A stretch of DNA of 42,290 bases from Dehalococcoidia bacterium (lineage in GTDB: Bacteria > Chloroflexota > Dehalococcoidia > CAUJGQ01). Of this stretch, positions 35,392-42,290 are shown in pieces. A program made the position numbers and the translations under genes. The stretch spans positions 1-42,290 of the forward strand of contig DATGEL010000073.1 in assembly GCA_035310145.1 (NCBI GenBank), read 5' to 3'. A model generated the notes under the pieces. The model saw only the letters and a program-made list of their open reading frames with translations, had not been told where the DNA came from and searched no databases. Position 1 is the first letter of the stretch, and every line of letters begins with the position of its first letter.

Positions 35392-35419
35392 GAGGCGCCC
35401 GGCAAAGGATGGGCGCCTC
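35392..35419. terminator. Hairpin terminator between convergent genes
   Basis: GAGGCGCCC (35392-35400) and GGGCGCCTC (35411-35419) form a perfect 9-bp stem with a 10-base loop, then GCTGTTT on the plus strand. It sits six bases after the small peptide stop and 11 bases before the end of the convergent MIP18-like gene, so it may serve both. Confidence 0.8.
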
Positions 35420-35429
35420 GCTGTTTCCC

Positions 35430-35768
35430 CTACCAGATGCCGAGCATCATCTTCACGTCTTCGGACGCCATCGTGCGCGGATCCCACGGCGGATTGAACG
35501 TGATCTTCACATCCACGTCCTTGACGCCCGGTAGATCCTTAAGCACGGCATAGGCCTGCCCCTGGATCAGGCCACCCAGCGGGCAGCCGGGGCTGGTCAG
35601 CGTCATCGTCACCTCGATCGTGCTGGTCTCCGGGATGAACTCCGCGCCGTAGACCAGGCCGAGATCGATGATGCTCATGCGCAGCTCCGGGTCCTCGACG
35701 ATCTTCAGCCGCTCCATGATCTCGTCGACGCTCGGTTCTGCGGCGGTGGAGACTGGTTTCTCTGCCAT
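35430..35768 (-). CDS. MIP18/SufT-family iron-sulfur assembly protein
   Basis: A 112-residue DUF59 protein. The core reads IVEDPELRMSIIDLGLVYG, then EVTMTLTSPGCPLGGLI with the conserved Cys, and FNPPWDPRTMASEDVKMMLG, the typical end. Members help mature or transfer Fe-S clusters (SufT, the MIP18 group). I start at ATG 35768 with AGGAG upstream; the longer open frame overlaps the kinase promoter region. It stands alone, not in a suf operon. It shares its fold with the N-terminal domain of paaD at the left end but lacks the zinc ribbon. Confidence 0.88.
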   Translation of the reverse strand: MAEKPVSTAAEPSVDEIMERLKIVEDPELRMSIIDLGLVYGAEFIPETSTIEVTMTLTSPGCPLGGLIQGQAYAVLKDLPGVKDVDVKITFNPPWDPRTMASEDVKMMLGIW

Positions 35769-35913
35769 TCCGTCCTTCTCCTGAACCGTCGGGGTCGTGC
35801 CGTCGGTTCGGCTGCCCCCATCGTAGCAGCGATCGCATGCAGCGGGGATCGCCGCCCCTTGCGCGGCGGCGGTGCGCCCGCGTTCGCCGCGTACGGGCCA
35901 AGGTTCGGCACCG

Positions 35914-35919
35914 TATACT
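35914..35919 (+). promoter_or_regulatory. -10 element (TATACT) of the histidine kinase gene
   Basis: TATACT ends 48 bases before ATG 35968. The predicted leader of about 42 bases carries AGGAACGGGAG. Here the six bases after TATACT are not followed by a start codon, so this is a leadered promoter, unlike the four leaderless ones. Confidence 0.5.
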
Positions 35920-35967
35920 GTGCAGAGCGGACCGCGGGTTGCGGGCGCGCAGGAACGGGAGAGCGCC

Positions 35968-38900
35968 ATGTCGGCTCCCTCGCAATCGCCGCCGCAGGAT
36001 GCCGCCGCGTGGCTGGCCGCGCTCAACCGCGTGATGGCGCGTGTCTCGGCCCACGCCGACAGCGAGAGCGGTCCGGCGGCGCTGGCGACCGGGCTGCTCG
36101 AAGAGTTCGGCGTCGAAGTGGCGCGCATCTACAGCTACGACCCGGGCGACGATGCGCTGCTGCTGCGCGCCCGCGCCAGCCAGCGCTTCCCGCGCACCAG
36201 CTTCCCCGATCGCGTGCCGCTGGACACGGTGGAGGCGCCGATCGTGCGCGCCGTGCGTGCGCGCGAGCCGCTGATCCTCGACCCGATCCGCGAAGGCGAC
36301 GTGCTCCAGAATCGCGAACTGTTCGCCCGGGCGGGCCTGATCAGCTACGCCGGCTTTCCACTTGCGGTTGGCGGGCGGCTGGTCGGGGCGATGTCGATGT
36401 TCCTGAGCACCCCCTGGCCGCCGGCGATGCTAGACGCCGTGCGCGTGCTGGCCCAGCAGGCGGCGCTCGCGCTCGACCACACCCGCCTGATCGAGGAGAC
36501 GCACGCGCTGCAGGGCATCGCCGCCGACCTGGCCACCTCGCGCGAGACCGAGACGTTGATGAACGAGCTGGTTGAGCGCGCCGCCGCCGTGTTCGGCGCC
36601 GATGCCTCCGCCGTGTGGATGTTCGACGATCGCGGCAACTTCCGCACGCGCGCCAGCCGGGGCCTGCCCGCGCCGCTCCTGCGCTTGTTGGAGGTCAACA
36701 CGCCGCCGGCGCACGCCTTCTTTGAACAGATCCGGCGCAATGACCGGCCGCAGTTCTTCGCCGATTACCCGGCGGTGCTTGAGAGAGCCGACCCGAAGAT
36801 CGGCCGCGCGGTGACAGAATCCGGCATTCGCAGCGCCCTACGGCTGCCGCTGTTCGAGGCCGGCGGCAGCGTGCACGGCGTGCTCACGCTCTATCACCAC
36901 CGCGTGCGTAGCTACAGCGCCAGCGAAATGCAACTGGCGCAGGCCTTTGCCGACCAGATCTCGGTCGCGATTCACAACACGACGCTGGCGGAGCACGAAG
37001 CCGCGGCGCGCGCCGCGGCCACGCGCCAGCTCGACCGCCTGACCACGCTCGCAGGTATCGGCGAACAACTGCTGGCCACCTCCGACGCTGACGCCGTGCT
37101 GCGCGTGGTGGCCGAGGCGGCGGTGCGGCTGTCGGGGGCCGGTGCGGCAGTCGTCGCGCTCGTGCAACCGCCCGACAACCGCCTGGTGACCGCGGCTGTG
37201 CACGGAGAGTTCCAGACCTGGTTTGCCTCGCTCGGTGAGCCGGTCGTCGATGATGCCTTCTTTGCCGAGACCGTGACGGGGCGGGCGTTCCGGCGCGGCG
37301 AGGCCGTGCTGGTGGATGATTTCGCGGCGTTGCCGCTGCCACGCGCTAACCAGTCGCGCATGGCCGCGGCGGGCGTGCGCGCCTTCGTCGCCGCGCCTCT
37401 GCGCAAGGCTGGGGTGCCGCTGGGCGTGTTGCTGGCCGCCGACGCCGCGCCCGGTCGATTCGGCGCGGAGGACGCCGCCTTGCTGCAGGCCCTCGCCGAC
37501 CAGGCAGCCCTGGCGCTTGAGCAGGCGCGGCTGATCGAGGAGTCGCACGCGCTGCAGTTGGTCGCGGCGGAGCTGGCGACCACGCGCGACACCCCCGCCC
37601 TGCTTCAGGAGATCGTGCGTCGTTCGCGGGCGGTGCTGGGCGCCGACGCCGCGGCGGTCTGGCTGCTTGACCCCGTTGAAGAGCAGGTGCTGTGCGGCGC
37701 CAGCGACGGCCTTCAGCCTGAGCTGATCCGCGCATTCGAGGTGATGGAGGAGAAGTCCTCGGCCACCTACGCGGCGCTGCGACGGGCACGGCGGCCACTG
37801 CACATGCGCAATGTGTCGCAGGAGCTGCGGCCGCGATGGAGCGGACTTGCCGGTCTTATGGAGCAGGAGGGCATCGTCAGCACCCTGCGGCTGCCGCTGC
37901 TCGCCGCGGGTGGAGAGATCCTCGGCCTGCTGATGCTCTATCACCGGCGCGAGCGCATCTACGGCGAGAACGAGATTCGGCTGGCGGAGGCGTTCGCCGA
38001 CCAAACCGCGGTGGCCATCTACAACGCGCACCTTGCCGAGCAAGAGCGCCGCGCCCGCGAAACGGCGGCCCGGCAGATCGAGCGGTTGGGGGCGCTCGCC
38101 GGCATCACCGAGCGAATGCTCGCCAGCACCGACACCGATGAGGTGTTGCGCATCGTGGCGGACGCCGGTTGGCGGCTGTGCGACGCGGCCGGGGCGATGG
38201 TCGGGCTAATGGACGAGCAGCGGCAACGGCTGATTCCGCTGGCCACGACGGGCGAGCCGCGCGCCCTGTTTGACGCGGCCGCCGTGGCAACGCTCAACGA
38301 GGAGTTCTACGAGGGTACGGCCACGGGCAGGGCCCTCGCCAGCGGCCAGGCCGTGCGCGTTGATGACTACTCGCTGTGGCCCACTCCGTCCCAGTCGCAG
38401 CGCGAGACGGTGGCCGCCGGCGTCCGGGCGTTGATCGCCGCACCACTGCGGCTCGAGGGCACGCCGATCGGCATTCTCTGGGTGAACGACACCCGCCCGC
38501 GCAGCTTCGCCGACGGAGACGTGCGCCTGATCCAGGCCCTGGCCGATCAGGCGGCGCTGGCGGTCGAGCGGGCACGTCTGCTGCGCCGCGGTCAGGAGGC
38601 GTCGGCGCTGGAGGAGCGCGCCCGCCTGGCGCGCGATCTGCACGACTCGGTTACGCAGTCGGTCTTCAGCCTCGGCATGCTGACGCGGGCAGCGCAGGCG
38701 CAGCACGAGAAGGGCTCGGCGCGCCTCAGCTCCACGCTGGAGCGGATCGGCACGCTCGCGGAGGAGGCGCAGCGGGAGATGCGCGCCCTGCTCGTGCAGC
38801 TGCGCCCGCCGGGGCTGGACGAAGGACTGGTCGTCGCCCTGGAGCGGCTGGTGGACTCGTTTCGTCTGCGCAGCGACAGCTCCTTCGAGTTTTCGGCCGA

Positions 38901-39219
38901 GCGCGGCTGCCGGCTGGCGCCGGCGGCCGAGGCCGCCGTCTTTCGTATCGTGCAGGAGGCGCTGGGCAACGCCGTCAAGCACGCCGGCGCGGGCACGATC
39001 GAGGTAGATTTGACCGCGATGAACGGCATGCTGACGATCGAGGTGCGGGATGACGGCGAGGGCTTCGACCCGGCCTCTCCGCCGGCGTCCGGCCCGGGGC
39101 GCGGCGGCATCGGCATGCGCTCGATGCGTGAGCGGGCGGTCGAGGTCGGCGCGCTGTTGCGCATCGAGAGTGCGCCGGGCGCCGGAACGGCGGTGATCGT
39201 GGAGGTTCCGACCGCCTGA
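35968..39219 (+). CDS. Five-GAF-domain sensor histidine kinase (NarL/DegS-type)
   Basis: Cytoplasmic sensor kinase of 1,083 residues without visible membrane segments. GAF1 covers about 5-173. GAF2 to GAF5 follow as two copies of a 348-residue two-GAF unit (174-521 and 522-869). The HisKA_3 dimerisation domain has LARDLHDSVTQSVFSLGML with phospho-acceptor His892. The HATPase domain has the N-box QEALGNAVKHA (Asn1001) and the G-box DDGEGFD at about 1028. GAF domains bind small molecules, haem or light-absorbing pigments; no bilin-type Cys signature stands out. ATG 35968 is chosen for its purine-rich ribosome site. No LuxR/NarL-type response regulator lies next to it, so the partner is elsewhere. 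Confidence 0.93.
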   Translation: MSAPSQSPPQDAAAWLAALNRVMARVSAHADSESGPAALATGLLEEFGVEVARIYSYDPGDDALLLRARASQRFPRTSFPDRVPLDTVEAPIVRAVRAREPLILDPIREGDVLQNRELFARAGLISYAGFPLAVGGRLVGAMSMFLSTPWPPAMLDAVRVLAQQAALALDHTRLIEETHALQGIAADLATSRETETLMNELVERAAAVFGADASAVWMFDDRGNFRTRASRGLPAPLLRLLEVNTPPAHAFFEQIRRNDRPQFFADYPAVLERADPKIGRAVTESGIRSALRLPLFEAGGSVHGVLTLYHHRVRSYSASEMQLAQAFADQISVAIHNTTLAEHEAAARAAATRQLDRLTTLAGIGEQLLATSDADAVLRVVAEAAVRLSGAGAAVVALVQPPDNRLVTAAVHGEFQTWFASLGEPVVDDAFFAETVTGRAFRRGEAVLVDDFAALPLPRANQSRMAAAGVRAFVAAPLRKAGVPLGVLLAADAAPGRFGAEDAALLQALADQAALALEQARLIEESHALQLVAAELATTRDTPALLQEIVRRSRAVLGADAAAVWLLDPVEEQVLCGASDGLQPELIRAFEVMEEKSSATYAALRRARRPLHMRNVSQELRPRWSGLAGLMEQEGIVSTLRLPLLAAGGEILGLLMLYHRRERIYGENEIRLAEAFADQTAVAIYNAHLAEQERRARETAARQIERLGALAGITERMLASTDTDEVLRIVADAGWRLCDAAGAMVGLMDEQRQRLIPLATTGEPRALFDAAAVATLNEEFYEGTATGRALASGQAVRVDDYSLWPTPSQSQRETVAAGVRALIAAPLRLEGTPIGILWVNDTRPRSFADGDVRLIQALADQAALAVERARLLRRGQEASALEERARLARDLHDSVTQSVFSLGMLTRAAQAQHEKGSARLSSTLERIGTLAEEAQREMRALLVQLRPPGLDEGLVVALERLVDSFRLRSDSSFEFSAERGCRLAPAAEAAVFRIVQEALGNAVKHAGAGTIEVDLTAMNGMLTIEVRDDGEGFDPASPPASGPGRGGIGMRSMRERAVEVGALLRIESAPGAGTAVIVEVPTA
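36487..38574 (+). repeat. Internal tandem duplication of a GAF-GAF unit
   Basis: The segment 36487-37530 is repeated as 37531-38574 within the kinase gene, with an exact period of 1,044 bases (348 codons). Junctions are near identical in DNA: CTGATCGAGGAG then GCACGCGCTGCAG begins both copies. Protein pairs such as ALQGIAADLATSRET / ALQLVAAELATTRDT and RQLDRLTTLAGIGEQLLA / RQIERLGALAGITERMLA show clear but diverged copies. Confidence 0.85.
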
Positions 39220-39263
39220 CCGAATCCCCGGCTCCTCGCGGACGGTCGCACAAGGTCGCTCGC

Positions 39264-39269
39264 TATACT
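39264..39269 (+). promoter_or_regulatory. -10 element (TATACT) of the leaderless CYTH-CHAD gene
   Basis: TATACT, then exactly six bases, then ATG 39276. No ribosome site is present and no -35 consensus is seen. The spacing is the same as at moaA, the PAP2 gene and nfi. Confidence 0.7.
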
Positions 39270-39275
39270 GTCGGC

Positions 39276-41447
39276 ATGGAGACCGAGGCCAAGTTCAGCT
39301 TTCGCGACGCCGCGGCATTCGAAGCGTGGCTCGGCCGTTCCCGGCTCGGACCGTTCTCACTGAACCGCCCCCGCTCGGTCAGCGTGGTCGACGTCTATCT
39401 TGACGGCGAGGACTTCGCCTGCCTGCGGGGAGGCTACGCCTGCCGCATTCGCCGGCAGGGCGGCGGGCTGACCGCCACGCTAAAATCGCTCGGGGATCGC
39501 GGCCCGGCGCCTGCTGCCGGCGTACGCCGGCGCGACGAGTTCGAGGTAGAGCTGGCGGTCTCGGACGGAGCAAGCGCCGGCGCCGCGCCGGCGACGATCG
39601 ATCTTCCGCAATGGCTGCAGCCCGAGGCCTGGCCGGGAAGCGCCGCGCGCACGCTGGCCCTGCGGCTGCTCGCCGGCGCCCGTCTGCGCCCGATCGCCAG
39701 CGTGCGGCAGGAGCGGCACGAGCGCGACATCTGCGAGGGGACACGCCGCCTCGCCACGCTCAGCCTCGATCGGGTCGAATTCGACCGTGGCCAGCCTGCA
39801 ATGTTTGAGCTCGAAGCCGAGCTGACGCCTGAGGGCAGCGAGGCCGATCTGGGCGCAATCGTCGCCAGCCTGCGCTCGACCGCCGAATTCACGTCTCAGG
39901 CGCGCTCCAAGCTCGAGCGGGCGCTTGCGGGCGTGCCGGGCGTGCCGGCGCTCGACCGCGCCGACGACCGGCGAGACCAGCGCACCGTCGCCATCGCCCG
40001 GACACTCACGGCGGCGATCGACCGGCCGGATTTCGCCATCGACAGGCATGAACGCCTGTTGACGGCGATTCTCGAGATTCGGGCGCAGGCACGGTCGTCG
40101 CGGCCGGACGACGCGGCGCGGGCGGCGCGTGATCTCGCCGCCGTCGCGCCGCCGCCGGGGCTGGACGCTCACGAGCACGGCGTCCTCGTCGCGGCGCTGG
40201 CGCTGCTGAGCCTGACCCGCGACGATCGCGGCCGGCGGCGAGCGCGGCGCCAGCTGCTTGCCGTCGCCGGCGCCGATCCATCGGTTTCCGCGCTCGGCGC
40301 TATGCCGCGGCGTCGGGCCCTGGCTCTCGCGGCGTTGACCGCTGCTGCCGAGGCGCTGGCCGAGCGGGAAGGGCGCGGCGGGCGGCTCAGTGCGGTCACC
40401 TCGACCGAGCGCACCACGCTGCTGAAGCTGCAATCGCCCGTGGTTGGCGAAATAGCGCACGGCGCGGAGCGCGGGGCCGCGACGCTGTGGCGCGCGGCCT
40501 TTGGCCGCCGCCTGCGCTTTCGGGCGTCCGGCGAACCGCCGCGGGGGGTCGGCCTGCGCTTCGACGCCACCCTGGCCGCGAGCGGCCGCAGCCTACTTGC
40601 CGCGCAGTTGGCTCGGCTTCGCGGCTTCGAGGCCGCACTGCGCGCCGATCCCTCGGAAGACCAGATCCACGATGCCCGCGTCGCCGTGCGCCGGCTGCGC
40701 ACACTGCTGCGCGTGTTCCGCCGCGCCTACACCCGCAGGGACGTGCGGGCGATTGATGGCGGCGCGAAGCGGCTGGGCGACGCGCTGGGCGCCGTGCGCG
40801 AGCTGGACGTGCTCAGCAAGGCCCTGAGCGCGCAGGCCGCGCGGCAGCACCGGCGCGAGGGCCTGGACGATTTGCTCGCGGTCTGGCGGGCGGAACGGGA
40901 AGAGCGGCGCGCCGAACTGGCTGCCCATGTATGCGGGGCGGAGCATGTCGCCTGGCAGCAGCGCATCACGGCGTTTCTCGCTGACACTGCTGCCGGCGAG
41001 CGCGGCGCTCGACTCCTCTTCCAGGCGGCGCCGGCGCAGCTTTGGCGCAGCTACGGCGCGGTACGGGCGGCGGGGCGGGATGTGAGCGACCTTACGCTTG
41101 ACGAGCTGCACGAACTGCGCAAGGTGGTTCGGCGCCTGCGCTATCTGCTTGAGGCGCTGCGAGAGGTCCTGGGCAGCGACGCCGAAGGGACGATCGCCGC
41201 GGCCGTCGCCGTGCAGGACGTGCTCGGCGAACTGCACGATGCCGACGTGCTGAACCGTCGCCTGCGCGAGCGATTGGAGGGGGCCGCGCGGGCAAACAGC
41301 GGGAACCTACCCGCGGGCCTGGTTGCCGTGTCCGCCGGGATCGCCTCCGAACTTGCGGCGCGGCGCCGAGCGTTCGAGGAAGTCTGGCCGGCCCTGGCGA
41401 GCCGGCGCTATCGACGGCGGCTCGGCCGCGCGGTCGCGGCGGTCTGA
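39276..41447 (+). CDS. CYTH and CHAD domain-containing protein
   Basis: A 723-residue protein. The N-terminal CYTH (triphosphate tunnel) domain begins with ETEAKFSF, the ExExK signature, and runs to about 210 with charged strands such as RRDEFEVELAVSDG and FELEAELTPEGSEADL. A helical Ala/Arg-rich middle (about 215-405) has no recognised domain. The C-terminal CHAD domain has IHDARVAVRRLRTLLRVFRR and LHELRKVVRRLRYLLEAL, the repeated basic helices that bind polyphosphate. Together these point to inorganic polyphosphate or triphosphate metabolism. It lies 56 bases after the kinase gene but has its own leaderless promoter. Confidence 0.92.
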   Translation: METEAKFSFRDAAAFEAWLGRSRLGPFSLNRPRSVSVVDVYLDGEDFACLRGGYACRIRRQGGGLTATLKSLGDRGPAPAAGVRRRDEFEVELAVSDGASAGAAPATIDLPQWLQPEAWPGSAARTLALRLLAGARLRPIASVRQERHERDICEGTRRLATLSLDRVEFDRGQPAMFELEAELTPEGSEADLGAIVASLRSTAEFTSQARSKLERALAGVPGVPALDRADDRRDQRTVAIARTLTAAIDRPDFAIDRHERLLTAILEIRAQARSSRPDDAARAARDLAAVAPPPGLDAHEHGVLVAALALLSLTRDDRGRRRARRQLLAVAGADPSVSALGAMPRRRALALAALTAAAEALAEREGRGGRLSAVTSTERTTLLKLQSPVVGEIAHGAERGAATLWRAAFGRRLRFRASGEPPRGVGLRFDATLAASGRSLLAAQLARLRGFEAALRADPSEDQIHDARVAVRRLRTLLRVFRRAYTRRDVRAIDGGAKRLGDALGAVRELDVLSKALSAQAARQHRREGLDDLLAVWRAEREERRAELAAHVCGAEHVAWQQRITAFLADTAAGERGARLLFQAAPAQLWRSYGAVRAAGRDVSDLTLDELHELRKVVRRLRYLLEALREVLGSDAEGTIAAAVAVQDVLGELHDADVLNRRLRERLEGAARANSGNLPAGLVAVSAGIASELAARRRAFEEVWPALASRRYRRRLGRAVAAV

Positions 41448-41478
41448 TTCTGGCCGTTCTCCTCCGTGCCGGCCGGGG

Positions 41479-41715
41479 TTACGGGTCCTCCTCGTGGTGC
41501 AGGCGCTCCAGCAGCGCCCGCGCCGCGTCTTCACGGGTGTCGTAGCTGTCGCCAACCAGGACGCCGCGCCAGGCGGCGCGCCAACGGCCGTCTGCCAGCG
41601 CGTAGCCCACCGCCCCAATCGGCCGTCCCTGGTGCTTCGCGAGCCACACATCCTCGTGCGAGCCGGGCTCGAAGCTGAATCCGGCTTCGCCACCTGCGCC
41701 CGTCCCCGCGTTCAT
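41479..41715 (-). CDS. Hypothetical 78-residue protein
   Basis: I do not recognise a family. The acidic product has a Gly-rich start (MNAGTGAGGEAGFSF), then DVWLAKHQGRPIGAVGYALADGRWRAAW, and ends with a helix-like YDTREDAARALLERLHHEEDP. It looks like a small beta-strand/helix protein without membrane segments or Cys. ATG 41715 has GGGAGG eight bases upstream. It converges on the CYTH-CHAD gene and is divergent from the epoxide-hydrolase-like gene. Confidence 0.6.
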   Translation of the reverse strand: MNAGTGAGGEAGFSFEPGSHEDVWLAKHQGRPIGAVGYALADGRWRAAWRGVLVGDSYDTREDAARALLERLHHEEDP

Positions 41716-41805
41716 GGCGCTGGCCTCCCGCTGTGTGACATCCGCTCGATCTTACGCTCCTCCGCCCGAGGGATGCGCGTCGGCGCGAGCGTCGGGTCAG
41801 TCCTG

Positions 41806-41811
41806 TATGCT
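41806..41811 (+). promoter_or_regulatory. Possible -10 element of the epoxide-hydrolase-like gene
   Basis: TATGCT preceded by CTG, 35 bases before ATG 41847. The leader would contain AGGAGGG. No -35 is clear. Confidence 0.35.
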
Positions 41812-41846
41812 GCAGCGGCAGTGCACAGCCAGCACAGGAGGGTTGC

Positions 41847-42290
41847 ATGGCGCAGAGTGCGACGGCTGAGATCACGCATCGCTTCGTAGAGACGAACGGC
41901 ATCCGCATGCACCTGGCGGAGGCGGGCCGCGGGCCGCTGGTACTGCTCTGCCACGGCTTCCCCGAGAGCTGGTACTCCTGGCGCCACCAGCTGCACGCCC
42001 TCGCCGGCGCCGGCTGCCATGCCGTCGCCCCGGATCTGCGCGGCTACGGCCAGACGGCGCGGCCGCAGGATGCGGCGCAGTACACACAGCTGCACCACGC
42101 CGGCGACATGCTGGGCGTGCTGGACGCGCTGGGGGCGCGGCAGGCGGTGATCGTGGGCCACGACTGGGGGGCGCCGCTGGCCTGGCAGACGGCGCTGCTG
42201 CGGCCGGAGCGCATCCGCGGCGTGGTGGGCTTGAGCGTGCCCTACACGCCCCGCGCCCCCACGCCCCCCATCGCCGCCCTGCGCGCCGCC
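41847..42290 (+). CDS. Epoxide-hydrolase-like alpha/beta hydrolase (partial, runs off the right edge)
   Basis: The first 148 residues of an alpha/beta hydrolase are present, with no stop before the window ends. The oxyanion-hole motif is CHGFPESWYSWRHQL at about 33-47, followed by APDLRGYGQTARP. The nucleophile elbow is VGHDWGAPLAW, with Asp as nucleophile, the pattern of soluble epoxide hydrolases and haloalkane dehalogenases. HGFPESW and GHDWG favour epoxide hydrolase. AGGAGGG precedes ATG 41847 at good spacing. The His and the lid domain lie beyond the edge. Confidence 0.85.
   Translation, partial: MAQSATAEITHRFVETNGIRMHLAEAGRGPLVLLCHGFPESWYSWRHQLHALAGAGCHAVAPDLRGYGQTARPQDAAQYTQLHHAGDMLGVLDALGARQAVIVGHDWGAPLAWQTALLRPERIRGVVGLSVPYTPRAPTPPIAALRAA

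Overview
The window is a GC-rich bacterial chromosome segment with very dense gene packing, frequent GTG starts and many 4-base GTGA/ATGA overlaps. I see no rRNA, tRNA, CRISPR array, insertion sequence, integrase or phage gene, so it reads as ordinary chromosome rather than a mobile island. The gene mix suggests a GC-rich member of the Chloroflexota: multi-GAF histidine kinase, CYTH-CHAD protein, MTA phosphorylase beside a PfkB kinase and mtnA, a PimA-like lipid cluster, and several leaderless-type promoters. That assignment is inference from gene content; an actinobacterial or other monoderm relative is not excluded.

Layout. 1-4.8 kb: a terminator from an upstream gene, moaA (molybdenum cofactor), a convergent paaABCD operon (phenylacetyl-CoA epoxidase, no reductase gene) and a PAP2-family membrane phosphatase. 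4.9-11.8 kb: a CocE/NonD hydrolase overlapping a second alpha/beta hydrolase, then an SDR-GNAT pair divergent from a class II aldolase, two hot-dog (MaoC-like) subunits and a geranylgeranyl-reductase-type flavoprotein. 11.8-14.8 kb: thrB-lysC (aspartate pathway) divergent from a secreted Pro/Ala-rich protein with an LPXTG sorting signal. 14.8-22.7 kb: a long S-adenosylmethionine-cycle gene run on the minus strand in the order mtnA, mtnP, pfkB kinase, GNAT, ahcY, metK, APH(6)-like kinase. It is preceded by a clear promoter, a SAM-I riboswitch and an intrinsic terminator.

22.7-27.0 kb: folD, nfi (endonuclease V), prfB with the programmed +1 frameshift, and a membrane-anchored zinc peptidase. 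27.0-32.3 kb: a minus-strand operon with two lauroyl-type acyltransferases, a PHP phosphoesterase, a PimA-like glycosyltransferase, a CDP-alcohol phosphatidyltransferase and a glutaredoxin-like protein. Its first five genes resemble the mycobacterial pgsA-patA-pimA phosphatidylinositol mannoside locus. 32.5-35.8 kb: an acetyl-CoA hydrolase/transferase, a 470-base gap holding a strong promoter and a terminator-like hairpin (possible non-coding RNA), a small zinc-ribbon protein, mobA, a 27-residue lysine-rich peptide with its own terminator, and a MIP18/SufT-like protein. 35.9-42.3 kb: a five-GAF histidine kinase with an internal duplication, a leaderless CYTH-CHAD protein, a small hypothetical protein and the start of an epoxide-hydrolase-like gene that runs off the right edge.

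Regulation visible in the sequence. Four genes (moaA, the PAP2 gene, nfi, CYTH-CHAD) have a -10 hexamer exactly six bases before the start codon and no Shine-Dalgarno sequence, which is the signature of leaderless transcripts. Several others have a spaced -35/-10 pair and an AGGAG-type ribosome site. The methionine salvage genes are under an apparent SAM-sensing transcriptional attenuator, linking SAM level to MTA recycling and possibly to SAM synthesis and SAH hydrolysis further down the same strand.
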